Under the pieces are notes generated by a model. It made no database searches, was not told where the DNA came from, and saw only the letters and a program-made list of their open reading frames with translations. This document shows positions 24,869-33,765 of a stretch of 64,000 bases of DNA, in pieces (the first letter of the stretch is position 1; every line of letters starts with the position of its first letter). The stretch spans positions 124,001 through 188,000 of the forward strand of contig PALT01000005.1 in NCBI GenBank assembly GCA_002706605.1, written 5' to 3'. The DNA comes from Rhodovulum sp. (GTDB taxonomy: Bacteria; Pseudomonadota; Alphaproteobacteria; Rhodobacterales; Rhodobacteraceae). Made by a program: the position numbers and the translations under genes.

Positions 24869-27751
24869 ATGGCCAAGAAAATGCTTATCGATGCCACCCA
24901 CGCGGAAGAATGCCGCGTTGTGGTGGTCGACGGAAACAAGGTTGATGAATTCGATTTCGAAAGCGTCAACAAACGCCAGCTTGCTGGCAATATCTATCTA
25001 GCCAAGGTCACGCGCGTCGAGCCGTCGCTGCAGGCTGCATTTGTCGATTACGGCGGAAACCGCCACGGGTTCCTTGCGTTTTCGGAAATCCATCCGGATT
25101 ACTACCAGATTCCTGTCGCCGACCGTGAGGCCCTGCTGGCCGAGGAACGGGCGTACAATGAATCGTTGAAAGACGATGAGGACAAGCCGCGCAGCAAGTC
25201 TTCGCGCTCGCGCTCGCGTCGCCGGTCGTCCAAAAAGGACACCACGCCCCCCGAGGCACAGGCCGCCAAGTCGGAATCTGACGCCAAGGACGCCGTCGAA
25301 ACCCGTGAGGTGACCGACAGCATTCCGGGTATGGATGTCGTCGATACTGGGCCCGAGGCCGAGACCGATGATCTGATCGTGGACACGGGTGCGGTGGAAG
25401 CACCGGCCGAACCCCAAGAGGCCGCACCGGTCGACGTGACTGAAGCAGAGGTCGCCGAGGCACCGGCTGAGACCGCCGTCGAAGAGGCAGCGGCCGAACC
25501 CGTCGCGGAAGAAGCTGAGCCCAAAGAGGCCGAAACCGAAGAGGCCCCCGCTGCGGACACCGCAGAAGAGGCATCCGAGGAAAACGCATCCGATGACGCA
25601 TCGGAAGATGATGCATCTGATGACGACGCTGATGACAGCGACGACAACGGCGACAGTGACGCGTCCGAAAAGGACAGCGACATTGAATCGGTCGCCGACG
25701 AAGATGTCAGCGAGGAAATCCGCCTGCCGCGTAAGCCGCGTCCCAAGCGGTATAAGATCCAAGAGGTCGTCAAAGTTCGCCAGATCATGCTGGTGCAGGT
25801 GGTCAAAGAGGAACGCGGCAACAAAGGCGCGGCCCTGACGACATACCTGTCTCTGGCCGGTCGCTATTGCGTCTTGATGCCGAACACGGCCCGTGGCGGC
25901 GGCATCAGCCGCAAAATCACCAACGCGCCCGACCGTAAAAAGCTGAAGGAAATCGCGGGTGAGCTGAGCGTGCCGGAAGGCGCGGGTCTGATCATCCGGA
26001 CCGCCGGTGCCAAACGCACAAAATCCGAGATCAAGCGCGACTACGAATACCTTCAGCGTCTTTGGGAGCAGATCCGCGAACTGACGCTGAAATCCGTCGC
26101 ACCCGCCCCGATCTATGAAGAGGGCAACCTGATCAAACGCTCGATCCGCGATCTCTATAACCGCGAGATCGACGAGGTTCTGGTCGAGGGTGAGGCCGGC
26201 TATCGCGTGGCCAAGGACTTCATGAAAATGATCATGCCGTCCCACGCCAAGAACGTGAAACACTATCAGGATGCCCTGCCGCTCTTCGCGCGCTATCAGG
26301 TCGAAAGCTATCTCAGCAGCATGTTCAACCCGACTGTGCAGCTGAAATCCGGTGGTTACATCGTTATTGGTGTGACCGAGGCCTTGGTGGCGATCGACGT
26401 CAACTCGGGTCGTGCGACCAAAGAGGGCTCGATCGAGGAAACCGCGCTCAAGACCAACCTTGAGGCCGCCGAAGAGGTGGCCCGCCAGTTGCGCCTGCGC
26501 GACCTTGCCGGTCTGATCGTGATCGATTTCATCGACATGGAAGAGCGTCGCAACAACACTGCCGTTGAAAAGCGTCTCAAGGACAAGCTGAAGACCGATC
26601 GCGCCCGTATTCAGGTGGGCCGCATTTCGGGCTTTGGTCTGCTTGAGATGTCGCGCCAGCGTCTGCGCCCCGGCATGATTGAGGCCACGACCCAGCCGTG
26701 CCCGTCCTGTCATGGTACGGGCCTGATCCGGTCGGATGACAACCTTGCCCTGTCGATCCTGCGTCAGCTCGAAGAAGAGGCCGTACGCGGTCGCAGCAAA
26801 GAGCTGTTGCTGAAGGCGCCGATTGGCATCGTGAACTTCCTGATGAACCAAAAGCGTGAGCACATCGCCCAGATTGAGGCCCGTTACGGCATCTCGATCC
26901 GCGTTGAGGCCGACGGTCATTTGGTGTCGCCCGACTTCACGATTGAAAAGTTCAAAACCGCGACCCGCGCCGTGCCCGAAGTGACCGCGCCTGTGATCTC
27001 GATCGACACCTCGGACATGCCCGAGTTGGAGGAAGAGGAAGAGGCCGCCGCACCGACGCCCGAAGAGGGGGACGCAGAGGACAAGCCCAAGAAAAAGCGC
27101 CGTCGTCGTCGTCGTCGCAAGAGCAGCAGCGCCAACCAAGACGCCGATGCAAGCACCGATGGTGAGAGCAACGGCGAAGGTGGCGATGAGGCAAAGACCG
27201 AGGCAGAGGCGCCCAGCGACGCCACAGCCGAAGGCGATGCGCCCGCACCCGAGACCGAAGGCGAAGCCGCCGAAGAGGCGCCCAAGCCGAAAAAGCGCAC
27301 GCGCACCCGTCGTAAAAAGACGGAGACGCCTGCCGCTGAACCGACTGAAGGTGAGGCCACAACTGACACCGAAACCAAGCCCGAAGGCGAGGTGACGGCA
27401 GAGGCTCTGGCCGAGACCGAGGAAAAGCCCAAGCGCACGCGTACCCGTCGCACCACCTCGACCCGTAAGAAAAAGGCAGAAGAGGTGGCCGAAGAACCCG
27501 CACCGGTTGAGGTTGTTGCCGAGGACCCCGCGCCGACGCCCGAGCCTAAGGTCGAGACCGCCGCCGAACCTACGCCGGAACCCGTGGCCGAACTGGTCGG
27601 GGCCGAAGCAGAGGTCCAAGCACCGGTGGAGCCCGACGTAGAGGTTGCCGAGGTTCAGCCCGAGCCCGAGCCTGAACCCGCGCCCGTGGCCGCGCCGGAA
27701 CCCGAGCAAGAGCCCAAACCGAAAAAACGCGGTTGGTGGTCCCTGAAATAA
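24869..27751 (+). CDS. rne: Ribonuclease E (Rne/Rng family)
   Basis: 960 residues. The S1 domain begins at about 35 and is interrupted by an insert of roughly 190 residues (about 100-290), first basic (RSRSRRRSS) and then very acidic and Ala/Glu/Asp-rich, before resuming at RYKIQEVV. Catalytic aspartates D510 (AIDVNSGRAT) and D553 (VIDFIDME) and the zinc-link cysteines C611/C614 (CPSCHGTG) are intact at E. coli spacing. The C-terminal 270 residues are disordered, acidic with arginine-rich patches, ending RGWWSLK; a GWW tail binds PNPase in Caulobacter. It is the scaffold endonuclease of the RNA degradosome. Confidence 0.96.
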   Translation: MAKKMLIDATHAEECRVVVVDGNKVDEFDFESVNKRQLAGNIYLAKVTRVEPSLQAAFVDYGGNRHGFLAFSEIHPDYYQIPVADREALLAEERAYNESLKDDEDKPRSKSSRSRSRRRSSKKDTTPPEAQAAKSESDAKDAVETREVTDSIPGMDVVDTGPEAETDDLIVDTGAVEAPAEPQEAAPVDVTEAEVAEAPAETAVEEAAAEPVAEEAEPKEAETEEAPAADTAEEASEENASDDASEDDASDDDADDSDDNGDSDASEKDSDIESVADEDVSEEIRLPRKPRPKRYKIQEVVKVRQIMLVQVVKEERGNKGAALTTYLSLAGRYCVLMPNTARGGGISRKITNAPDRKKLKEIAGELSVPEGAGLIIRTAGAKRTKSEIKRDYEYLQRLWEQIRELTLKSVAPAPIYEEGNLIKRSIRDLYNREIDEVLVEGEAGYRVAKDFMKMIMPSHAKNVKHYQDALPLFARYQVESYLSSMFNPTVQLKSGGYIVIGVTEALVAIDVNSGRATKEGSIEETALKTNLEAAEEVARQLRLRDLAGLIVIDFIDMEERRNNTAVEKRLKDKLKTDRARIQVGRISGFGLLEMSRQRLRPGMIEATTQPCPSCHGTGLIRSDDNLALSILRQLEEEAVRGRSKELLLKAPIGIVNFLMNQKREHIAQIEARYGISIRVEADGHLVSPDFTIEKFKTATRAVPEVTAPVISIDTSDMPELEEEEEAAAPTPEEGDAEDKPKKKRRRRRRRKSSSANQDADASTDGESNGEGGDEAKTEAEAPSDATAEGDAPAPETEGEAAEEAPKPKKRTRTRRKKTETPAAEPTEGEATTDTETKPEGEVTAEALAETEEKPKRTRTRRTTSTRKKKAEEVAEEPAPVEVVAEDPAPTPEPKVETAAEPTPEPVAELVGAEAEVQAPVEPDVEVAEVQPEPEPEPAPVAAPEPEQEPKPKKRGWWSLK

Positions 27752-27771
27752 GGGTTTTGAAACAACACGGG

Positions 27772-27802
27772 ATGCCGGGCCATTGGTCCGGCATTTCCTT
27801 TT
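27772..27802 (+). terminator. Intrinsic terminator after rne
   Basis: ATGCCGG (27772-27778) pairs with CCGGCAT (27788-27794), followed by TTCCTTTTCC, 20 bp after the rne stop. Confidence 0.75.
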
Positions 27803-27879
27803 CCACCAACGCAGATGTGAGTGTTCTGTGTGGAAAATGGCCCTATATAGGGCGGACAAACGGGTAAAAGGGATCGGTT

Positions 27880-28632
27880 ATGTTCGGAATTGAGCTGTTG
27901 GATGCGTCACTGTTGCCGGCGATCATGATCGCGGCGATTGGTGGCCTGATCAGTTTCCTCAGCCCCTGCGTTCTGCCGATCGTGCCGCCCTATCTGGCCT
28001 ATATCAGCGGCGTCAGCATGGCCGAAATGTCGGGCGAGGGCGCCGAGGCGAAACGCCCGATCCTGCCCGCGCTGTTCTTTGTTCTTGGCCTGTCGACGGT
28101 GTTCCTGTTCCTCGGGTTCACCGCCTCGGCCTTTGGGGCGTTCTTCCTGCAAAACCAAACAGTGTTCAATCAGATCGCGGGCATCATCGTGATGATCTTT
28201 GGCGCGCATTTCGTGGGCGTCTACCGGATCGGGTTCATGGATCGCGAGGCGCGTTTGGACGCCGGTGATCGCGGCGGGTCGGCCTTTGGGGCCTATATTC
28301 TGGGTCTTGCCTTTGCCTTTGGCTGGACGCCCTGCATCGGGCCGCAACTGGGTGCGATCCTGTCCCTTGCCGCGTCCGAGGCGGATGTCGCGCGGGGGAC
28401 GTTCCTGTTGGCGGTCTATGCGGCGGGCCTTGGCATTCCGTTCCTGTTGGTCGCGGCGTTTTTCCCGCGTCTCAAGGGCCTGATGGCTTGGATGAAACGC
28501 CATATGGAGCGGATTGAGCGCATCATGGGCCTCCTCCTTTGGACCATTGGTTTGCTGATGCTGACAGGCGGGTTCGCGTCGATGTCCTATTGGCTGCTTG
28601 AGACCTTTCCGTTCCTCGCGACCTTGGGCTAA
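27880..28632 (+). CDS. ccdA: Cytochrome c biogenesis protein CcdA
   Basis: 250 residues with six predicted membrane helices. Two conserved cysteines lie in proline-flanked motifs, SFLSPCVLPIVPPYLAYISG near the first helix and WTPCIGPQLGAILSLAA in the fourth, as in CcdA/DsbD membrane domains. CcdA passes electrons from thioredoxin to periplasmic proteins that reduce apocytochrome c. No other ccm genes are nearby. The gene has its own leader after the rne terminator and is followed after about 70 bp by the hydrolase gene. Confidence 0.94.
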   Translation: MFGIELLDASLLPAIMIAAIGGLISFLSPCVLPIVPPYLAYISGVSMAEMSGEGAEAKRPILPALFFVLGLSTVFLFLGFTASAFGAFFLQNQTVFNQIAGIIVMIFGAHFVGVYRIGFMDREARLDAGDRGGSAFGAYILGLAFAFGWTPCIGPQLGAILSLAASEADVARGTFLLAVYAAGLGIPFLLVAAFFPRLKGLMAWMKRHMERIERIMGLLLWTIGLLMLTGGFASMSYWLLETFPFLATLG

Positions 28633-28701
28633 CGGCCCTATCCAATTGAACAAATCTTGCCTATGCTGCCCGTGGGTTCGGGACAGCACAGGGTTTCAGT
28701 C

Positions 28702-29895
28702 GTGGTTCAGGTGCATCGGCGCAAGGTGTTTTACATCCCGGGCTATGACCCGATCCACCCGCGCCGCTATCGCGAACTCTATCGCAAGGAAGGCGCGGAT
28801 CAGGCGCGCATCTCTGGCTATGACCTGACCCTGAAGCCCGGTGGCGGGGGCGGCAATTACGGCTGGCAGGTCGATACGGTGATCGGCGGCGCATCGACCC
28901 ACGCGGATTTTGAGGTTCTGGTCTGGTCCGACATTGTGCGCGGGTCGATGGATCAGGGGATCATCGCGACCTATGTCCAACTGATCCGCACCGCATGGGC
29001 CTATATCGGGTCGGGCGCGCTGTTCCGGCTGATGCGACTGCGCAAGGGGCCGATGATTGCGGCCCTCTATCCGATTGTGTTTTTGCTGGTCCAACTGGCG
29101 CTGGCCCTGTTGGTGGCGCGCGGTGTCGGGGCGGTTTTGGCGGTGACGGGGGTGCCGTTTATCGGCTGGCTGGGCCTGATCGCGGTTTGGCCGATCCTGA
29201 CGTGGTTCAAGCGCCAGGATGGCCGGTTTTTCGCCTATTACTTGATGCATGATTACGCCTATTCGGCCAGTTCCCGTGGCGCGAACCCGCCCGCGCTTGA
29301 GGCGCGGATGACGGAATTCGGCGCGCAAATTCGGGCGTCTCTGGATGCCGGATATGATGAGGTTCTGGTGGTCGGCCATTCCTCCGGCGCGCATCTGGGG
29401 GTGTCGATATTGGCCGATCTGTTGCGGGACGGCGTGGACGGGCAGGGCGCGCGCCTGTCGTTTCTGTCGCTGGGCCAAGTCGTCCCGATGGTCAGCTTTC
29501 TGCCCGATGCGCTCCGGTTGCGCCGTGATCTGCACGACCTGTCCCGTCAGAGTGTCGTGCCGTGGGTTGACGTGACCGCGCCCGGGGACGGCTGTGCCTT
29601 TGCCCTGTGCGATCCGGTGGCGGTCAGTGGCGTTGCCCCCGTGGATCAGATCGGGCCGCTGGTGATTTCGGCGGCCTTTACTCAAACGCTCAGCCCCGAG
29701 CGTTGGGCCGAGTTGCGGTGGCGGTTCTTCCGCCTGCATTTCCAATATCTCTGCGCCTTTGATCGGCCGGGCGATTACGATTATTTCCAGATCACGGGCG
29801 GCCCCTTGACCCTGTCGGATCGGTTCGCCAACCGCGCCCCGACGCCCAGCCGCATCACCAAACCGGTCAACCGGTTCACGGAGATGGCCCTATGA
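28702..29895 (+). CDS. Membrane-embedded alpha/beta-hydrolase-like protein of unknown function
   Basis: 397 residues. The start GTG 28702 has AGGG eight bases upstream and gives MVQVHRRKVFYIPGYDP; in-frame codons further upstream are possible. Two adjacent hydrophobic segments lie at about 115-165, and the lipase-type nucleophile elbow GHSSG follows at 225-229 (Ser227). Possible acid and base residues lie in the PGDG and LHFQYLCAFD regions, but I cannot assign them. I recognise no named family. Its last codons overlap the P450 start as ATGA, so the two are made together, and a hydrolysis-oxidation pair acting on a lipid-like molecule is a reasonable guess only. Confidence 0.75.
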   Translation: MVQVHRRKVFYIPGYDPIHPRRYRELYRKEGADQARISGYDLTLKPGGGGGNYGWQVDTVIGGASTHADFEVLVWSDIVRGSMDQGIIATYVQLIRTAWAYIGSGALFRLMRLRKGPMIAALYPIVFLLVQLALALLVARGVGAVLAVTGVPFIGWLGLIAVWPILTWFKRQDGRFFAYYLMHDYAYSASSRGANPPALEARMTEFGAQIRASLDAGYDEVLVVGHSSGAHLGVSILADLLRDGVDGQGARLSFLSLGQVVPMVSFLPDALRLRRDLHDLSRQSVVPWVDVTAPGDGCAFALCDPVAVSGVAPVDQIGPLVISAAFTQTLSPERWAELRWRFFRLHFQYLCAFDRPGDYDYFQITGGPLTLSDRFANRAPTPSRITKPVNRFTEMAL

Positions 29896-31250
29896 GCCGC
29901 CCGCCCAAACCCGCCGCGCGGCCGGATAAGGTGTCGCTGTGGACCTATGTGAAACTGTTTCGCCGTGACATCCTGTCGGCGCAGCCCGCGCGCCTGTACC
30001 GCGCGAAAATGGCCGCGTTCAAAACGCCGTTTTTCCGGTCCTTTATGGTGAACGAACCCGCGCTGATAGATCTGGTTTTAAAAGAGCGCCCGATGGAGTT
30101 TCCGAAATCGGGCCGGATATCCGAGGGCCTGCGCCCGTTGTTGGGGAATTCGGTGTTCCTGACCAACGGGGCGGACTGGGAACGTCAACGCCGCATCATC
30201 GACCCCGCGTTTGAGGGTGGACGCCTGCGCGATACCTTTCCCGCGATGGTCGCCGCCGCCGAGGCCGCGGTCGCGCGCCTGTCCCCCGGTGTGGTTGAGG
30301 TCGAAGAGCAAACCAGCCACGCCGCCGCCGATGTGATTTTCCGAACGCTGTTCTCGATCCCCATCGACCATATTCTGGCGCGTCAGGTGTTTGACGAATT
30401 CCGCACCTATCAGCGCACCCAGCCGATCCTGAACCTTGCCGCGTTCATCCCGCTGCCATCTTGGGTGCCGCGCGGGTTTCGGCGTCAGACGAAACGTTCC
30501 GCCAAGATCATCCGCCGTTTGATCACCGAACTGACCGCCGCGCGGATGGAGCAGATCACGGCCGGCACCGCACCCGACGATCTGGCGACCAAGATCATGA
30601 CCACCGCCGATCCGCAGACCGGCGAGCGGTTCGACACCCAAGAGATGGTCGATCAGGTCGCGATCTTTTTCCTCGCGGGCCATGAGACAAGCGCAAGCGC
30701 TCTGGCTTGGGCCCTCTATCTCATCGCGACGCATCCGGATGTTCAGGCGCGCGTGGCGGAGGAGGTTGCCGCGCTGCCCGACCATCCGGAGCTGTCGGAC
30801 ATGTCCACGCTGCGCCTGACGCGGGATGTGTTTCGTGAGGCGCTGCGCCTCTATCCACCGGTGCCGATGATGGTGCGTCAGGCCGCACAGGACGAAACGC
30901 TGCGCGACCGTGCCGTCCCCAAGGGAAGCCAGATTGTCCTAAGCCCGTGGCACCTACATCGCAACGACCGGTATTGGGATCGGCCCGACGATTTCGACCC
31001 CGACCGGTTCGCGCGTGAGGACGGCAAGGCCGCCCAACGCTGTGCCTATATCCCGTTTTCCGCCGGTCCGCGTGTGTGCACCGGCGCGGGGTTTGCGATG
31101 ATGGAGGGGCCGTTGATCTTGGCCCTGATCCTGCGCGCCTTTCGGGTGGAGCCGGTTGAGGGGCAGGTGCCCGTTCCCGTCGCGCATCTGACCGTGCGCG
31201 CAGAGAACGGCATCTACTTGCGCCTTAGCCGTCGGGAAACAGACGGGTAA
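29892..31250 (+). CDS. Cytochrome P450
   Basis: 452 residues with all P450 landmarks: I-helix AGHETS (262-267), the ExxR pair in EALR (E316, R319), and the heme-ligand loop FSAGPRVCTG with the cysteine at 396. There is no N-terminal membrane anchor, so it is a soluble bacterial P450 that needs separate ferredoxin and reductase partners, none of which lie nearby. The sequence style (DFDPDRF, AYIPFSAGPR) resembles CYP4/CYP102-like fatty-acid enzymes more than CYP101. It is translationally coupled to the hydrolase gene, and its end overlaps the convergent acylase gene by 26 bp. Confidence 0.93.
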   Translation: MSRPPKPAARPDKVSLWTYVKLFRRDILSAQPARLYRAKMAAFKTPFFRSFMVNEPALIDLVLKERPMEFPKSGRISEGLRPLLGNSVFLTNGADWERQRRIIDPAFEGGRLRDTFPAMVAAAEAAVARLSPGVVEVEEQTSHAAADVIFRTLFSIPIDHILARQVFDEFRTYQRTQPILNLAAFIPLPSWVPRGFRRQTKRSAKIIRRLITELTAARMEQITAGTAPDDLATKIMTTADPQTGERFDTQEMVDQVAIFFLAGHETSASALAWALYLIATHPDVQARVAEEVAALPDHPELSDMSTLRLTRDVFREALRLYPPVPMMVRQAAQDETLRDRAVPKGSQIVLSPWHLHRNDRYWDRPDDFDPDRFAREDGKAAQRCAYIPFSAGPRVCTGAGFAMMEGPLILALILRAFRVEPVEGQVPVPVAHLTVRAENGIYLRLSRRETDG

Positions 31251-33687
31251 TCCCGACCGCACCCGCCCGCGCCAGATCAAGGTCCAGCGACATCGGCACA
31301 TACTCCCCGCGTCGCCATAGTTCGCCCATATCGTCATAATGACGGCTTAGGGGATGGCCCGATTGACCCGTCGAAATGATGAACACCGAGCTGTCGGGAT
31401 CGGCGAAATCGTAGACCCCGCGATAGCCCGCGCCATGGACGTTCGCAAAGGGGTTCGGACCGTCGCCCGAGGTGCGCCCGCGTTGCAGCGTGTTATCCCC
31501 GCCCGAGGTGCTCTGGTAAATGTTCACGAACCATTTCAGGAACGGCACCTCACCAAGGATCTGGTGCTTGTGCTCGGCCGTGTGGGCATCGCCCCAGCGC
31601 AGGCTTTCCAGCGACCCGCCATAGGTCTCGTCGATCCAGATCAATGCCTCGTCCAGCGCGACACGCGCCACATCGGTGCAACTTTCCACCGCCGTCGATT
31701 GCACCACGTCACACCAAGCCGCCGCCCCGTCGATGTTGCGGAACACGCGCTCAAGGAACAGGGGTTCGACATGCGTAAATTCATCGGCCAGTGGCCCCAG
31801 ATCGTCGCGGATCAGGCGATCCTGCAAATGGCGCATCCATGCGGCATAGATCAGGGGCTCGGGCATGTGCTCATTCATCTCGCCGTTCCAGTTGGCCAGC
31901 AGGCTGAGCGCGGTTTGACGGCGGCGTTCGGGCGTGCCGTCCGGCGCAGCCTCGCCCGTGAACCACAGATCGCGCCCGATCAGCGGCAAGAGGGACTGCG
32001 CGCTGAACGACACGGTGTCCAGTTGCGCCTCGATAAAGCTTTCGCGCGTGTGCACCTCACGCCCTTGCATCAAACGACGCCAGCGGTTGATGCGTTGCGT
32101 GTCGCCCCAGTCATAGCTGACGTGGAGCGGGAAGGGCCGGTCGATGGTCTTGTTGTTGGTGTTGCCGATGATGCCACCGCGCGGGTTCACGAACCGCGGG
32201 TTCGATCCATAGGGGAACACCCCGTCCCAGCGGTTCACGGCCTTCCACCCCTGAGACGGCATCCGGCCCAGTGTATCGTGTCCGTCATCGCGGCGCGGCA
32301 TCACGCCGGTCGTCTGCATCGCGATATTGGCGCGGTCGATCAGCATCAGGTTCTGCGCCGGTGCGACCCAACCCCGCGCAGCGTCCAGCGCCTGATCGAC
32401 CGTCTGGGCGCGCATGATTTTCAGGGCCGCGCCGATGGTCGTGTCATCATCGCGCAGCGCCGTCCACGCGATGGACGCCACATGACCCGGCGGGGTGATG
32501 GCGCGCAGATCGCGATGCGTCCCCGGCAAAACCGGTCCGTTATCGGTCCAGCGTTGGGTGATCGTGACGGGCTGTTCGCCCTTGACGGTGATGATGCTGC
32601 GCCGCGTTTCAAACGGTTTCCACCCGTCGGGCGTGCGGTATTCATCGGGGTTTTCTGGGTTCACCTGTTCGACATAGACGTCGAGATCATCCAGATAGGC
32701 GGAGGTATTCCCCCACGCCAGTTGATCCGAGCGCCCCACCAGAACAATCGGCGCGCCGGGGATGGTGCCGCCGATCACGCCGCCGGTCGACAGCTCCATC
32801 CGCGCCAGATACCAGATCGCCGGTGCGCTGAACCCCAGATGCGGGTCATTGGCCATCAATGTCCCCCCCGCGGCCGAACGTGTCGGCGCGGCCACCCACG
32901 CGTTCGACGCCCCCGCAAAGGGCAGGCGCGGGAACGGCGACAGGGGATCATCAGTGCGCGCGGCAAACTGCGCGGGCGGTAAAGGCGCACCCATCAGGGC
33001 CGCATAATCGGGCAGGGCGGCCACACCCGTTCCCGGTGCTTCGGGCAGGATGTCCAGCACGCGACCCTCGGGCAGGGCCAGCGATAGGCGCGCGCGGATG
33101 ACCTCTTGTTCCAGACCGCCGGACAGTTGCAGTGCCATCAACTTGCCAATCGCGATGGAATCGGCGGGTTGCCAAAACGCGATCTGGTTGGAAAACATAA
33201 AGAACTCGGGCGCGCCACGTCCGCGCGCACCCTCATTCACCTCGGTGATCCACGCATTGACGCCGCGCGCATAGGCCTGCAGCGCGGCCATGGTTTCGGG
33301 GTCCTGTGCGGAGAGGGATTTGACGGACAGCGTATAAAGGTCAAACCGGCGCAGCAGATCGTCGATTTTCAGGGTCCGTGGGCCGAACAGTTCGGACAAA
33401 CGTCCCTGAGCCGTGCGCCGCATCATGGTCATCTGCCACAGACGGTCCTGTGCATGGGCGAATCCAAGGCCGAAATAGACGTCCTCATCCGTGGCGCCGG
33501 TGATATGGGGGACGTTGGCGTTGTCGCGGATGATTTCGACGGGGGCTGTGATCCCCGCGACCTCATGTCGGGTCTGATACTCGGGCAGGGACCGCGACGC
33601 GAGGTAGTAGACAAACAAAACGGCCAGCACGCCCAAAACCAAGGCCGCAGTGAATAGGCGCAAAAGCCAGCGATAGACCAAAGACAT
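31225..33687 (-). CDS. Penicillin acylase family protein (Ntn-hydrolase)
   Basis: About 820 residues. An N-terminal hydrophobic segment (LLRLFTAALVLGVLAVLFVYYLA) serves as signal or anchor for export. The alpha-chain motif HITGATDEDVYFGLGFAHAQDRLWQM is followed by the autoprocessing site GASNAW, whose Ser261 becomes the N-terminal nucleophile of the beta chain; ANDPHLGFSAP is also typical. Family members hydrolyse amides, including beta-lactam side chains and acyl-homoserine lactones; the substrate here is unknown. ATG 33687 is chosen over a GTG seven codons upstream. The gene is convergent with and overlaps the P450. Confidence 0.9.
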   Translation of the reverse strand: MSLVYRWLLRLFTAALVLGVLAVLFVYYLASRSLPEYQTRHEVAGITAPVEIIRDNANVPHITGATDEDVYFGLGFAHAQDRLWQMTMMRRTAQGRLSELFGPRTLKIDDLLRRFDLYTLSVKSLSAQDPETMAALQAYARGVNAWITEVNEGARGRGAPEFFMFSNQIAFWQPADSIAIGKLMALQLSGGLEQEVIRARLSLALPEGRVLDILPEAPGTGVAALPDYAALMGAPLPPAQFAARTDDPLSPFPRLPFAGASNAWVAAPTRSAAGGTLMANDPHLGFSAPAIWYLARMELSTGGVIGGTIPGAPIVLVGRSDQLAWGNTSAYLDDLDVYVEQVNPENPDEYRTPDGWKPFETRRSIITVKGEQPVTITQRWTDNGPVLPGTHRDLRAITPPGHVASIAWTALRDDDTTIGAALKIMRAQTVDQALDAARGWVAPAQNLMLIDRANIAMQTTGVMPRRDDGHDTLGRMPSQGWKAVNRWDGVFPYGSNPRFVNPRGGIIGNTNNKTIDRPFPLHVSYDWGDTQRINRWRRLMQGREVHTRESFIEAQLDTVSFSAQSLLPLIGRDLWFTGEAAPDGTPERRRQTALSLLANWNGEMNEHMPEPLIYAAWMRHLQDRLIRDDLGPLADEFTHVEPLFLERVFRNIDGAAAWCDVVQSTAVESCTDVARVALDEALIWIDETYGGSLESLRWGDAHTAEHKHQILGEVPFLKWFVNIYQSTSGGDNTLQRGRTSGDGPNPFANVHGAGYRGVYDFADPDSSVFIISTGQSGHPLSRHYDDMGELWRRGEYVPMSLDLDLARAGAVGITRLFPDG

Positions 33688-33765
33688 CGTAATCCCGTTG
33701 TTGACCACCCCGGCGGGGCGGTTAGTTTGACCCTAGTTAATCCAAACACAGGGCAGGGGAAAGTC

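Noticed and set aside
24998-27859. 953-codon open frame on the minus strand opposite rne
   Set aside because: It is the mirror of the biased, repetitive rne coding sequence; the protein is Gly/Leu/Phe/Arg-rich with no domain, while rne on the plus strand has all catalytic motifs.
31354-32982. 542-codon plus-strand frame opposite the penicillin acylase
   Set aside because: Arg/His/Pro-rich shadow without motifs; the acylase has its Ntn serine and signal segment.
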